Shown piece by piece: positions 15,491 through 23,739 of a stretch of 64,000 nt of DNA (within the stretch, counting starts at the first letter, position 1; the number at the start of each line of letters is the position of its first letter). Source of the DNA: Pseudolabrys sp. GTDB lineage: Bacteria; Pseudomonadota; Alphaproteobacteria; Rhizobiales; Xanthobacteraceae. The stretch covers positions 108,385 through 172,384 of the forward strand of contig JAHCKG010000006.1 of assembly GCA_026125895.1 (NCBI GenBank). The letters are read 5' to 3'. The notes under the pieces were generated by a model. The model was not told the origin of the DNA, did not search any database, and saw only the letters and a program-made list of their open reading frames with translations. The position numbers were made by a program, and so were the translations under genes.

Positions 15491-16079
15491 GGCCTCGGAG
15501 CTCCTCGTCGCAGATACGAGTGTCGCGATCAATCTGAACGCGACAGGCTACGCCGCACAGGTCATGGAGGCTTTGCCCTACCGGATCGTGATCGTGGATT
15601 CTGTACAGACGGAGCTTGAGTATGGCCGTCAGCGTGGGCGCAACGACGCCGACCGCACGGCTGCGCTGGTTGCCGCGAAGCATTTGAAGATTGTCCGACT
15701 AGGCGAGAAAGGCCTCGGCGTCTTCGAAGGTCTCGTCGTCGGCTCGGCTGCCGAAACCCTCGACGACGGTGAAGCTGCAACGCTAGCGCACGCTGTCGAA
15801 AGCTCGGGCGTCGCCGTCATCGATGAACGTAAGGCGCTTCGGATTGCAGCCGTCCGTTATCCTAAGCTCGTCACGGCTTCGACGATGGACCTGCTTGGCC
15901 ATCCTTATGTCTGCGATGCCCTTGGTGAGCCTGCACTGGCCGACGCAGTTTTCTGCGCACTGCGTGACGCCCGGATGCGGGTTTTTCCGCCTCACGCCGA
16001 GTGGGCTGTGAAACTCATTGGCGCGGAATGGGCGGCGCAGTGCCCAAGCTTGAAGTCTGCAGCCAAGCCCGCGAAATAA
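15465..16079 (+). CDS. PIN-domain protein, DUF3368-type (putative RNase toxin)
   Basis: Protein of 204 residues from ATG at 15465, overlapping the protease gene by 26 bases. PIN-fold acidic residues are in place: D17 in LLVADTSVAINL, E50 in DSVQTELE, D101/E103 in LDDGEAATLAHA, and D120 in AVIDERKALRIA. The GEA-xx-LA helix followed by xxIDERKALR is typical of the DUF3368 subgroup, whose members are VapC-like ribonuclease toxins. Its length is slightly above the usual 150-170. It is the last gene of the QueC-like operon; the UPF0175-like tail of the preceding protein would be the matching antitoxin. The target RNA is unknown. Confidence 0.72.
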   Translation: MRPLSCLSEASELLVADTSVAINLNATGYAAQVMEALPYRIVIVDSVQTELEYGRQRGRNDADRTAALVAAKHLKIVRLGEKGLGVFEGLVVGSAAETLDDGEAATLAHAVESSGVAVIDERKALRIAAVRYPKLVTASTMDLLGHPYVCDALGEPALADAVFCALRDARMRVFPPHAEWAVKLIGAEWAAQCPSLKSAAKPAK

Positions 16080-16434
16080 TCTGTTCCGGAACGTGTCCCT
16101 TCGGGGGTTGCTAACCGTTGCGGCAAGATCGCCGGCGTCTAACCGGTGAGGTTGCGCTTCGAAGATGCACTTTCACAGTCGGGCGAAGCCGATTGTTACG
16201 CGCGGACTGAGTTAGCTCAGAGTTAGTTCGCGTGCCACCGCTTAGAAAAAATAGTAATTTATTCAATAGAGTAGCAGGATAGTGCAGTTAAGACCCGATT
16301 AACCATCGAGGGTTTTCGCGGGCGTACGCGGCTCTTGCCGGGTGCCGAGAGTGCGCGACCAAGCCGTTGTTTGCACTACGATTTTCGTCCGTCGGGCCAC
16401 GACGCATCAATAGCGTTCTTGACCCGAGCGGGCC
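16080..16434. other. 355-base gap at the right edge of the defence island
   Basis: No gene, tRNA or obvious attachment site found. A short AT-rich stretch lies at about 16240-16300, contrasting with the GC-rich flanks. It separates the plus-strand QueC-like operon from the convergent methyltransferase gene. Confidence 0.4.
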
Positions 16435-17295
16435 TTAACGCTTCCAGCCGACGCCGACGATGATCTGCGCCGGAAACGCGGCACGGTTGCCGGTGACATA
16501 TTGCTGCATCGACGCCAGCGCCGCGGCTTCTGCCTCGGCGCGCCGGTCTTCTGGCACTTTAGCGAGCGCGCGGCGGATGCCGGCGCCGCCGGCCTTTTGC
16601 GCCGTCCAGTACTGGTCGAAATCGTCGACGACGATGGTCGCGTCGTGAACGTGAACCGCCACGTCGGCGAATCCCGCCGACTTCATCGCGGCTTCGAGCG
16701 AGCCGGGTTCGGAAAACGCGAACGGCCCGCGCTCGGTGATCGGAGACGGGACGTCGTGGTACCGGGTCAACGCGGCGATCGGCCCGCCGAAATACGGATT
16801 GCTCTGCGCCGCGCCGTGCATCGCCGCGACCAGCCGTCCGCCGGGGCGCAGGACGCGCAGCGTCTCCTTGAGAGCGAGACGCGCATTCGTGAAATGCGGA
16901 TAGGCGTAGCGCGAGATGGCGGCATCGAAGCTGTTGTCGGGGAAGCCGAGCTGCTCGGCTTCCATCTCCATGAACTCGGCGTTGCGGACGCCGCGTTCGG
17001 CGGCGCGCCGCCGTGCCGCGACGATCATCGACGGCGCAAAATCGATGCCGACGACCTTGCCGTTCGGCGAGACGAGAGGAGCGGCCTCGAGCGCCGGGCT
17101 GCCGGGACCTGTCCCGACATCGAGAACCGTTTCACCGTCACGCAACCGCGCGATCTCGAGAACCTTGGCGGCGGCCTGCGCCGAGAGATCGGCCAGGGCG
17201 CCGGTCGCCAGCTTGTCGTATCGCTTGCCGGCCTCGTCCCACTCCTGCCGCCGCGTCCGGCGATAGTCTTCGTCCGAGAGTTCCACGTGACGCAC
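16435..17295 (-). CDS. Class I SAM-dependent methyltransferase (UbiE-like)
   Basis: Soluble methyltransferase of 286 residues. The Rossmann core shows motif I VLDVGTGPGS (about 58-67), the acidic residue after strand 2 in VVGIDFAP, motif IV-like DAAISRYAYPHF and LRVLRPGGRLVAAMHG, as in UbiE/COQ5 and Methyltransf_11 proteins. The acceptor substrate is not evident. No ubiquinone genes are adjacent; downstream on the same strand the nearest island gene is convergent, and upstream lies a TctC-type receptor 31 bases away. Start ATG at 17295. General activity secure, pathway unknown. Confidence 0.88.
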   Translation of the reverse strand: MRHVELSDEDYRRTRRQEWDEAGKRYDKLATGALADLSAQAAAKVLEIARLRDGETVLDVGTGPGSPALEAAPLVSPNGKVVGIDFAPSMIVAARRRAAERGVRNAEFMEMEAEQLGFPDNSFDAAISRYAYPHFTNARLALKETLRVLRPGGRLVAAMHGAAQSNPYFGGPIAALTRYHDVPSPITERGPFAFSEPGSLEAAMKSAGFADVAVHVHDATIVVDDFDQYWTAQKAGGAGIRRALAKVPEDRRAEAEAAALASMQQYVTGNRAAFPAQIIVGVGWKR

Positions 17296-17326
17296 CCGCG
17301 ACCTTCACTTCACCGGTTCTGGTTGA

Positions 17327-18289
17327 TCAGAACTTGATATTGGCGCCCTTGATGATCGGCTCCCACTTGGCGGCTTCGGCGGCGATGTACTTCTTCGCTT
17401 CAGCCGGCGTGCTTTGACTCGGCTGAATGCCGGCGCCGCCCAGAATCTTGATCGCGGTCTCGGTCTTCAGATAGTCGTTGGCCGCCTTGTTGAGCTGGTT
17501 CACGATTTCGGGCGACGTGCCGCGCGGCGCCAGCATCGTATAGAACACGCTTGCTTCCAGTGACGGGAAGCCGGCTTCTGCCGTCGTCGGAACATCGGGC
17601 AGTCCTTCAAACCGATTGCGGCTGCCGAGCGCCAGCGCTCGCAGCTTTCCCTCTTTGACCTGCGCGACGTAAGGCGCGATCGAGTCCATCGCGAGATCGA
17701 TCTGGCCGCCAATGAGATCGACGACGATTTCGCCCGAGCCCTTGTACTGGATGGTGCCGAATTTCAGGCCTTCGCGCGCCTTGATGAGTTCGCCGGTGAT
17801 ATGGCCCAGAGAACCGTTGCCGGGAAAGCCGGAATTCAGCTTGTCCGGATTGGCCTTGGCGTATTCGACCATCTCCTTCAGCGTCTTGAACGGCGCGTTG
17901 GGACGCGTCGCGATGATGATCGGCGCCGTTCCGATGACGGCAATGGCTTCGAAATCCTTGTCGGGATCGAAAGCCATGTCCTTGTACATGAACTTGTTGT
18001 TGGCGGCCGGTCCGGTGGTCGCCATCAGAAGCGTGTAGCCGTCGGGCTGCGCATGGGCGACGGAGGCAGCGCCGATATTGCCGCCGGCGCCAGGGCGATT
18101 GACGACGACGAAAGGCTGACCGAGCTCTGTCCGCAGATGCTGCGCCATCGCCCGCGTGAAGATGTCGACCGACGATCCGACGCCGAAAGGCACGATGATC
18201 GTCACGTTGCGAGTCGGATAAGCCTGCTGCGCATCGGCCGCGCCGCAGAGCGTCAGGCACGCCACCATGGTTGCAATGAGCGATCGCAT
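17327..18289 (-). CDS. TctC/Bug-family periplasmic solute-binding protein
   Basis: Receptor of 320 residues from ATG at 18289, which gives a normal signal peptide (MRSLIATMVACLTLCGAADA, cleavage before QQAYP). An in-frame extension to 18355 would spoil it. Family blocks are present: VTIIVPFGVGSSVDIFTRAM, NRPGAGGNIGA, DGYTLLMATTGP and FGTIQYKGSGE. Bug proteins bind carboxylates for tripartite tricarboxylate transporters or act as orphan sensors. No tctA or tctB is adjacent, so this copy is an orphan; the complete TctCBA set at 26775-29940 could serve it. Ligand unknown. Confidence 0.88.
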   Translation of the reverse strand: MRSLIATMVACLTLCGAADAQQAYPTRNVTIIVPFGVGSSVDIFTRAMAQHLRTELGQPFVVVNRPGAGGNIGAASVAHAQPDGYTLLMATTGPAANNKFMYKDMAFDPDKDFEAIAVIGTAPIIIATRPNAPFKTLKEMVEYAKANPDKLNSGFPGNGSLGHITGELIKAREGLKFGTIQYKGSGEIVVDLIGGQIDLAMDSIAPYVAQVKEGKLRALALGSRNRFEGLPDVPTTAEAGFPSLEASVFYTMLAPRGTSPEIVNQLNKAANDYLKTETAIKILGGAGIQPSQSTPAEAKKYIAAEAAKWEPIIKGANIKF

Positions 18290-18529
18290 GTTTCCATCCC
18301 CGTCGTTATTTGAAATTCTTGATTTCATATCGATGCTCTTTTCGGCCCAAGTCAAGCAAACCGCGTCGCCATCGATCGGAATCGCCGCTTCGTTCCGTCC
18401 ATGCGAACCATGAGCGCGTTCGGCGTCGCCGGCGATGAGGCCGCGTTCGCTATGGCGGAATGTTTCGCGATTTGAAGCCGGCGGGCGACAGCCGATTCGA
18501 TAGCGATCTTGCGATCGCGCCGCCTCATC

Positions 18530-20389
18530 TCACCCGGCGCGGCGTCGCCACCAGCCGGAACGGACCGGCAGCCAGGACTTGAGATCGATGTCGCGAACGA
18601 GGCGAGAGCCGCCGGCGCGCCACTCCATGACCAGTTCGCGATCATGGAACGCTTCCAGCTCCGGACGGTGCCCGACACTGATCAACGTCGTCTTCGGCAG
18701 GCGCGCGGCCACCAGCTTCATCATCTGCTCCTGGCTGGTGCGATCGAGCGCCGAGGTGGCTTCGTCGAGGATGGCGATCGACGGGCTATGAATGAGCAGC
18801 CGCGCGAAGGAGAGGCGCTGCTTCTCGCCGCCCGACAATGCGTGATCCCAGGAAACGCCTTCTTCGTCGAGGCGCTCGATGAGATAGCCGAGCCCGACCG
18901 CCTCCAGCGCCTCCTTGATGCGGCCGACATCGACCTGCTCCGCCGGCGTCGGATAGGTCGCCGCCCGCCGCAGCGCGCCGACGGGAATGTAAGGCTTCTG
19001 CGGCAACAGAAAGAGCTTCGAGCCAGGCCCGAACAGGATTTCGCCTTCACCCCAGGGCCACAGCCCGGCAATGGCGCGCACCAAGGTGCTCTTGCCGGTG
19101 CCGGATTCGCCCACGACGAGAATCTTCTCGCCGGGCGCGATGCTCACCTCGGTGCCATCGACCACTGACGTGCCGTCGTCGAGCGTCACGGAGACATTGC
19201 GCAGCCGCAGCGCCGCTTCCTCGGTGACGCCGCGGCTGATGTGGCCGCTGCCGGTCTTCTCCGCGGCGGCGAGCGCATCGAGCGATACCAGCAGTGACGC
19301 GACGCGATGCGCCGACGCCGTCCAGTCGGCAAAGCGCGGATAGTTATCGACGATCCAGCCGAAGGCGCCCTGCACGATGACGAAGGCCGAGCTCGCCTGC
19401 ATCACGGCGCCGAGCGTCATCGAGCCGTCGAGATATTTAGGCGCGGCCAGCAGCACCGGCACCGCCCAGACGACGAGCGAGCTGGTCTGCGACACCACTG
19501 TCGTGCGCATGTGCTGGAAGCAGAGATCCCGCCAGCGGCCGAGCACGCCGGCGAAGGACCGGTCGAGTCCGGCGCGCTCCTCGCTCTCGCCGCCGAGCAG
19601 CGCGATGCTTTCGCCATTCTCGCGGACGCGCTGAAGCACGAAGCGATATTCGGCCTCCGTCTGATTCTTCTGCTCCGACACGACGATGAAACGCCGGCCG
19701 ATGAACAGCATGGCGACGCTGCCGATCAGCGCATAAGCGATGGCGCCGAGCACGAGGAAGCCCGGGATGGTGACCGTCATGCCGCCGAGCGGGAACGACA
19801 GCGAGCCGCCGATCGTCCACAGCACGACGATGAAGGCCGATGCCGACAGCACCGCCGTCAGCAGGCCGACGGCAAAATCGACAGGCGCGTCGGTGGCGAC
19901 GCGGAGATCCTCCCCGATCCGGTATTCCGGGTTCTGATGGTCGCCGCGCACCAGATTGAGCTGGTAGTAGCGATCGTGCGCGAGCCACTGATCGAGCACA
20001 TGACCGTTCATCCACGCGCGCCACAGGCGCTGGATGGTCATGCGGAAATAGACGCTGGCGACGCCCATGGCGACGCTGCTGGCAGCCAAGGGCACGAAGA
20101 TCAGTCCTTGCCGGAGCAGTTCGGCAGCGTTGCGCTGTTCGAGGGCGTCGAAGAACCACTTATTCCAGCGATTGAGCACCAGGCCGACGACCAGCGTGCC
20201 GGCGATGAGAAAAATCAAGCCGATGGTCAGCACCCACGCGCGGCGCGAGTCGCGGCCCCAATAGCCGCGGGCGCTGGCCCAGAAGCGCGCGACCAGCCGA
20301 AAGTTTGAATTGTTGTTGTGCGGCGCGCCGTGCGCGGGATTCGGCGCGGCCCTGGCCTCCGGCGTCCCTGCGTGCGCGTCGGCCGGCAT
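18530..20389 (-). CDS. SbmA/BacA-YddA-like ABC transporter (fused permease-ATPase)
   Basis: Half-transporter of 619 residues with an N-terminal ABC_membrane_2 domain (about 50-350, five or six helices; EAA-like NPEYRIGEDLR at 153-163) and a C-terminal ATPase: Walker A GESGTGKS (427-434), signature LSGGE (518-522), Walker B with LDEA (541-544), H-loop SVGHR. This is the YddA/SbmA-related group (COG4178), implicated in movement of peptides, cobalamin or lipids. The first 30 residues are proline/alanine-rich and probably disordered. It starts six bases after the GH1 gene and is the last gene of a GH4-GH1-ABC run. Confidence 0.88.
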   Translation of the reverse strand: MPADAHAGTPEARAAPNPAHGAPHNNNSNFRLVARFWASARGYWGRDSRRAWVLTIGLIFLIAGTLVVGLVLNRWNKWFFDALEQRNAAELLRQGLIFVPLAASSVAMGVASVYFRMTIQRLWRAWMNGHVLDQWLAHDRYYQLNLVRGDHQNPEYRIGEDLRVATDAPVDFAVGLLTAVLSASAFIVVLWTIGGSLSFPLGGMTVTIPGFLVLGAIAYALIGSVAMLFIGRRFIVVSEQKNQTEAEYRFVLQRVRENGESIALLGGESEERAGLDRSFAGVLGRWRDLCFQHMRTTVVSQTSSLVVWAVPVLLAAPKYLDGSMTLGAVMQASSAFVIVQGAFGWIVDNYPRFADWTASAHRVASLLVSLDALAAAEKTGSGHISRGVTEEAALRLRNVSVTLDDGTSVVDGTEVSIAPGEKILVVGESGTGKSTLVRAIAGLWPWGEGEILFGPGSKLFLLPQKPYIPVGALRRAATYPTPAEQVDVGRIKEALEAVGLGYLIERLDEEGVSWDHALSGGEKQRLSFARLLIHSPSIAILDEATSALDRTSQEQMMKLVAARLPKTTLISVGHRPELEAFHDRELVMEWRAGGSRLVRDIDLKSWLPVRSGWWRRRAG

Positions 20390-20395
20390 AGCTGT

Positions 20396-21751
20396 TCAGC
20401 CCACCGTCTCGGCGCCGTGCCCCGCCGCTTGCTTGTTGCGGCGGGCGCGGATGAATGCGGCGTACCACTCCGCCGACGCCTTCGGCCGCCGCTGCAAGGT
20501 GGTGTAATCGACATGGACGAGGCCAAAGCGTTCCTTGAAGCCGCTGTTCCATTCAAAATTATCCATGAGCGACCAGACGAAGTAGCCGCGCACATCGGCG
20601 CCCGCGGCGATTGCCTCATCCATCGCGGCGATATAGCCCTGCAAATAATTGATGCGGTCCTGATCCAGCACCTCGCCGTTGTCGCCAATATGATCGATGG
20701 TGGCGGTGCCGTTCTCCATCACATAGATGGGCAGCGAATAGGCGCGGCCGAGCATCAGCAGGGTTTCGCGGAGGCCATCGGGCTCGATCGGCCATCCCAT
20801 GCTGGTGCGCGGAATATGCGCCGGGACCGGGCCAAATCCGCTCTTGAGCATGTCCGTGCTCTCCTTGATGTAGAGCGGGCCGTAGTGATTGAGGCCGAAC
20901 CAGTCGGTCGGCCGGCAAATCTCGGCGAGATCGCCTGGCTCGATCAGCGGCGTCAGCATCTCGGCAAGCTGCGGCGGATAGGTGCCGAGGACCTGCGGCT
21001 GCGGGAAGGCGCGATTCCAGTATTCGTCGAATCGTTCGGTGGCGATCCGGTCGGCGGCGCTGTCACTTACGGGGCGGCAGGGCTGCACGTTGTGGATCGA
21101 GCCGATCGAGGCACGAGGGACCGTCGCGCGGATGGCATCGACGGCGCGGCCATGCGCGCGATTGACGTTGTGAATGACCTTGAGAAGATCTTCGTGGTTC
21201 ACCTTGCCCGGCGCGTGCGAACCGTAAGCATAACCGAGCAGCGAGAACACGGCCGGTTCGTTGAAGGTTGCAATGCGCTTGATGCGGTCGCCGTAGCGGC
21301 GGCCGACCAGCGCCGCGAATTCGCCGAACCACGTGGCGCTGTCGCGCGAGGTCCAGCCGCCGAGATCCTCGAGCGCCTGCGGCATGTCCCAGTGATAGAG
21401 GCACAGCCACGGTTCGATATGGGCGGCGAGAAGTTTGTCGAGCAGCCGGTCGTAGAAGGCGAGGCCCGCTTCGTTGACGCGGCCGCGGCCTTCCGGAAGC
21501 AGGCGCGGCCATGAAATCGAGAACCGGTAGGCATCGACGCCCAGGCGCTGCATCAGCGCGACGTCCTCGGCGTAGCGATGATAATGATCGCACGCCACAT
21601 CGGCGGTGTCGTTATTGGCGATCCTGCCTTGCCGGGCGAACGTGTCCCAGATGCCAGGGCCACGGCCGTCTTCCCTGGCGGCGCCCTCGATCTGATAATT
21701 CGAGGTCGATACGCCCCAGATGAAATCTGCCCTAGTCTTGATTTTGCTCAT
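20396..21751 (-). CDS. GH1 beta-glucosidase
   Basis: Family 1 glycoside hydrolase of 451 residues, the standard length. The N-terminal signature FIWGVSTSNYQIEGA (10-24) is present. The acid/base residue is E165 in TFNEP; the nucleophile is E346 in YVMENGT, where V and M replace the usual I and T of the ITENG motif. HWDMPQALEDLGGW and NHYGPLY complete the active site. No signal peptide, so it is cytoplasmic and would act on an imported beta-glycoside. Start ATG at 21751 lies 12 bases after the GH4 gene, and the ABC gene follows six bases downstream: a tight operon. Confidence 0.93.
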   Translation of the reverse strand: MSKIKTRADFIWGVSTSNYQIEGAAREDGRGPGIWDTFARQGRIANNDTADVACDHYHRYAEDVALMQRLGVDAYRFSISWPRLLPEGRGRVNEAGLAFYDRLLDKLLAAHIEPWLCLYHWDMPQALEDLGGWTSRDSATWFGEFAALVGRRYGDRIKRIATFNEPAVFSLLGYAYGSHAPGKVNHEDLLKVIHNVNRAHGRAVDAIRATVPRASIGSIHNVQPCRPVSDSAADRIATERFDEYWNRAFPQPQVLGTYPPQLAEMLTPLIEPGDLAEICRPTDWFGLNHYGPLYIKESTDMLKSGFGPVPAHIPRTSMGWPIEPDGLRETLLMLGRAYSLPIYVMENGTATIDHIGDNGEVLDQDRINYLQGYIAAMDEAIAAGADVRGYFVWSLMDNFEWNSGFKERFGLVHVDYTTLQRRPKASAEWYAAFIRARRNKQAAGHGAETVG

Positions 21752-21763
21752 GTCGCAGCCCGG

Positions 21764-23044
21764 TTAGACGCATTCACGAATGTAAGGACGGTTAATCTCC
21801 CAGAGCTCGTCCAGCATCGCGACGGCGGCATCCGCCGAATTGACGACCGGATCGATCATCAAGGCCTGCAAGGCGAGCTCCTTCGACGCGCGCACGGCCG
21901 CCTCGACCGCCATCTCCTGAACGACAGCTTGCACGCCAAGAAGCTTGCCGACGCCGTCCGGCAGCGGTCCAAGCGAGATCGGATGAACTCCCGCGGCGTC
22001 GACCATGACCGGCGCCTCGACGGCAGCATCCTTCGGCAAGTTGGGTATGACTCCGCCATTGGGGACGACGGCGGATTCGATAAAGCGGTGTCGGTTGTGC
22101 AGGATGGCGGTTATGATGGCGACGCCGCGCTCGCCCGACGGCGTGAGCCAATCCGCCGGCATCGGCGCTCGATTGGCCAGGACATCATCCATTAGTGCGG
22201 AGAGGTCCTGGCGATTGCGCTCGTCCCATTTGAAGTCGTAGCCGGCTTCGCCCGCCTCCCAGCCGTATGGCAGAAACTCGCCGACATGACTGTCGCCGCA
22301 GCCGATCCAGTAACCGAAGGCGCGGAACAGGCGGCGTGACAGTGGTTGGTAGGTGGGGTCGAAGCCTCGCTCCTTCTGACGAAACAGCGGGTAGAGGTCT
22401 TCGCCGGTGTCGCGCCGCCGCGCCTGCATGATGCACTGCGCGTGATTGATGCCGGCGGCCAAGACATCGACCTCCTCGTTGGGCAGGCCCATGATGTGGG
22501 CGAGATGATCGCGTGCCATGAAGAGGCCGTGGCACAGCCCGATATTCCTGATCGGGCTGTATTTTCCGAGCCCCAGCACGATGCGGCTCTCGGGGTTGGA
22601 GAAATTGATCAGCAACGCGCCGGGGCACTGCCGCTCCATCTCGCGGGCGATATCGAAGAGCAGTGGCAGAGTGCGCAGCGTGAAGAACAGCGCGCCGGGG
22701 CCGCCGTTCTCGCCCAGTGTGTGACGGATGCCGTGCTTGCGCGGAATCTCGAAGTCATATTTCCAGAGCCGATTACGCTCGATGGCGCCGGCGTTCACCA
22801 CGAAAGAGGCGCCATCGAGCGCGGCGAGGCGATCGGTCGTCGCTTCGATCGTCAGCCCCGCGCCAGACAGCCTGTTCATCAGGCGCGCCAACTCGGCCAT
22901 GCGGGCAAGGGAATCCGCATGCCGGGCGACCAGGGTCAGCGTGCTGCCGGCGAGTTCCTGGCTCGACATGACGTCGCGCAGCATGCTCATGCCGAACGAC
23001 ATGCTGGTCGCGCCGATGAAGGCGATTTTTGCCGTGTTGCCCAT
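21764..23044 (-). CDS. GH4 NAD/Mn-dependent glycosidase (alpha-glucosidase/galactosidase type)
   Basis: Family 4 glycosidase of 426 residues, start ATG at 23044. The NAD-binding Rossmann start is [13 protein letters not shown], the nucleotide-binding INFSNPES follows at about 147-154, and the metal ligands C171/H172 (GLCHG) and H201 (INHAQ) are conserved. GH4 enzymes cleave glycosides through oxidation at C3 with NAD and Mn. The sequence fits the branch called alpha-glucosidase/alpha-galactosidase or alpha-galacturonidase, not the 6-phospho group, but I cannot fix the sugar. First gene of the operon with GH1 and the ABC protein; divergent from the SnoaL-like gene. Confidence 0.88.
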   Translation of the reverse strand: MGNTAKIAFIGATSMSFGMSMLRDVMSSQELAGSTLTLVARHADSLARMAELARLMNRLSGAGLTIEATTDRLAALDGASFVVNAGAIERNRLWKYDFEIPRKHGIRHTLGENGGPGALFFTLRTLPLLFDIAREMERQCPGALLINFSNPESRIVLGLGKYSPIRNIGLCHGLFMARDHLAHIMGLPNEEVDVLAAGINHAQCIMQARRRDTGEDLYPLFRQKERGFDPTYQPLSRRLFRAFGYWIGCGDSHVGEFLPYGWEAGEAGYDFKWDERNRQDLSALMDDVLANRAPMPADWLTPSGERGVAIITAILHNRHRFIESAVVPNGGVIPNLPKDAAVEAPVMVDAAGVHPISLGPLPDGVGKLLGVQAVVQEMAVEAAVRASKELALQALMIDPVVNSADAAVAMLDELWEINRPYIRECV

Positions 23045-23159
23045 CCGCAATCCATGCGTCCTTGCGGCCTCTGGCGGCAGGTTACGGGACGCGGGCCGGT
23101 GCTTCTTGACCTACCTCAAGCCTTCCGGCAGGCCGATTGATCGGAAACGCAAGGATGAA

Positions 23160-23184
23160 GCCTCCCGGTTGCCGGGGGCCTTTT
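23160..23184 (+). terminator. Intrinsic terminator-like hairpin without an upstream plus-strand gene
   Basis: A GC-rich stem (CTCCCGG with CCGGGGG, three-base loop TTG) is followed by TTTT at 23181-23184. It lies in the leader between the divergent GH4 gene and the SnoaL-like gene and points plus. No plus-strand gene ends before it, so it would end a small RNA or act as an attenuator for the gene at 23276. Confidence 0.4.
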
Positions 23185-23275
23185 CGCACGCCGAAAATGC
23201 CGCCGATTATGCGAGGCCGGCCTGCGGGCCCTGCTATCAACCGGCGGTCACGGGCGACGGCGCGAAAGGCACACC

Positions 23276-23731
23276 ATGCGGATTGACGAAGACCGGTTGA
23301 AGCTGACGCAGGTGCTGCACGCCCTGCTGATCGACTATTGGCACGACGTCGACCGGAACTGGGGCCGCAACGCGCCCGACTACTACACCGAAGACGCCAA
23401 GTTCATCGGGTCGGCCGCGAGCTACGAGGGCCGCGAGAAGATTCGCGCCTTCTACAAGTGGCGCGAGGGCCGGGGCGACCGGACGGTCGTGCACTCGGTG
23501 CAGAACTTCAAGGCGTTCTTCGAGGGGCCCGACAAGGCGACCTGCAACTGGTTCATGATGCTGTACGCGGCTGACGGCAAGCCGGTGCTGCCGACGCATC
23601 CGCCGATCCAGATCGCCTACATGACCGACCATCTCGTCTACACGAAGGACGGCTGGAAGGTGACGTACCGCAAGTTCGACCCGCTGTTCGAAGGCGGCAC
23701 GCCGCCGACCAATCCGGTGCTCGACAAGTAG
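23276..23731 (+). CDS. SnoaL/NTF2-like fold protein
   Basis: Small protein of 151 residues with the NTF2-like cone pattern: an N-terminal helix pair (LTQVLHALLIDYWHDVDRNW), DYYTEDAKFIGSAASYEGRE, then strands ending in HLVYTKDGWKVTYRKFDPLF. Such proteins are SnoaL-type isomerases or polyketide- and aromatic-handling enzymes, or simple ligand binders. No cofactor site is visible. Start ATG at 23276. It converges with the IclR-type regulator (eight bases between stops). I infer membership of the local catabolic cluster, but its reaction is unknown. Confidence 0.75.
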   Translation: MRIDEDRLKLTQVLHALLIDYWHDVDRNWGRNAPDYYTEDAKFIGSAASYEGREKIRAFYKWREGRGDRTVVHSVQNFKAFFEGPDKATCNWFMMLYAADGKPVLPTHPPIQIAYMTDHLVYTKDGWKVTYRKFDPLFEGGTPPTNPVLDK

Positions 23732-23739
23732 CAAACGGT

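Noticed and set aside
12367-16079. Qat or type IV CBASS system
   Set aside because: A QueC-like gene is present, but there is no QatA-type ATPase, TatD nuclease, CD-NTase, TGT-like or OGG-like gene in the island.
20318-21514. 398-codon open frame opposite the GH1 gene
   Set aside because: Mirror of the GH1 coding strand; GH1 has catalytic motifs and the mirror frame has none.
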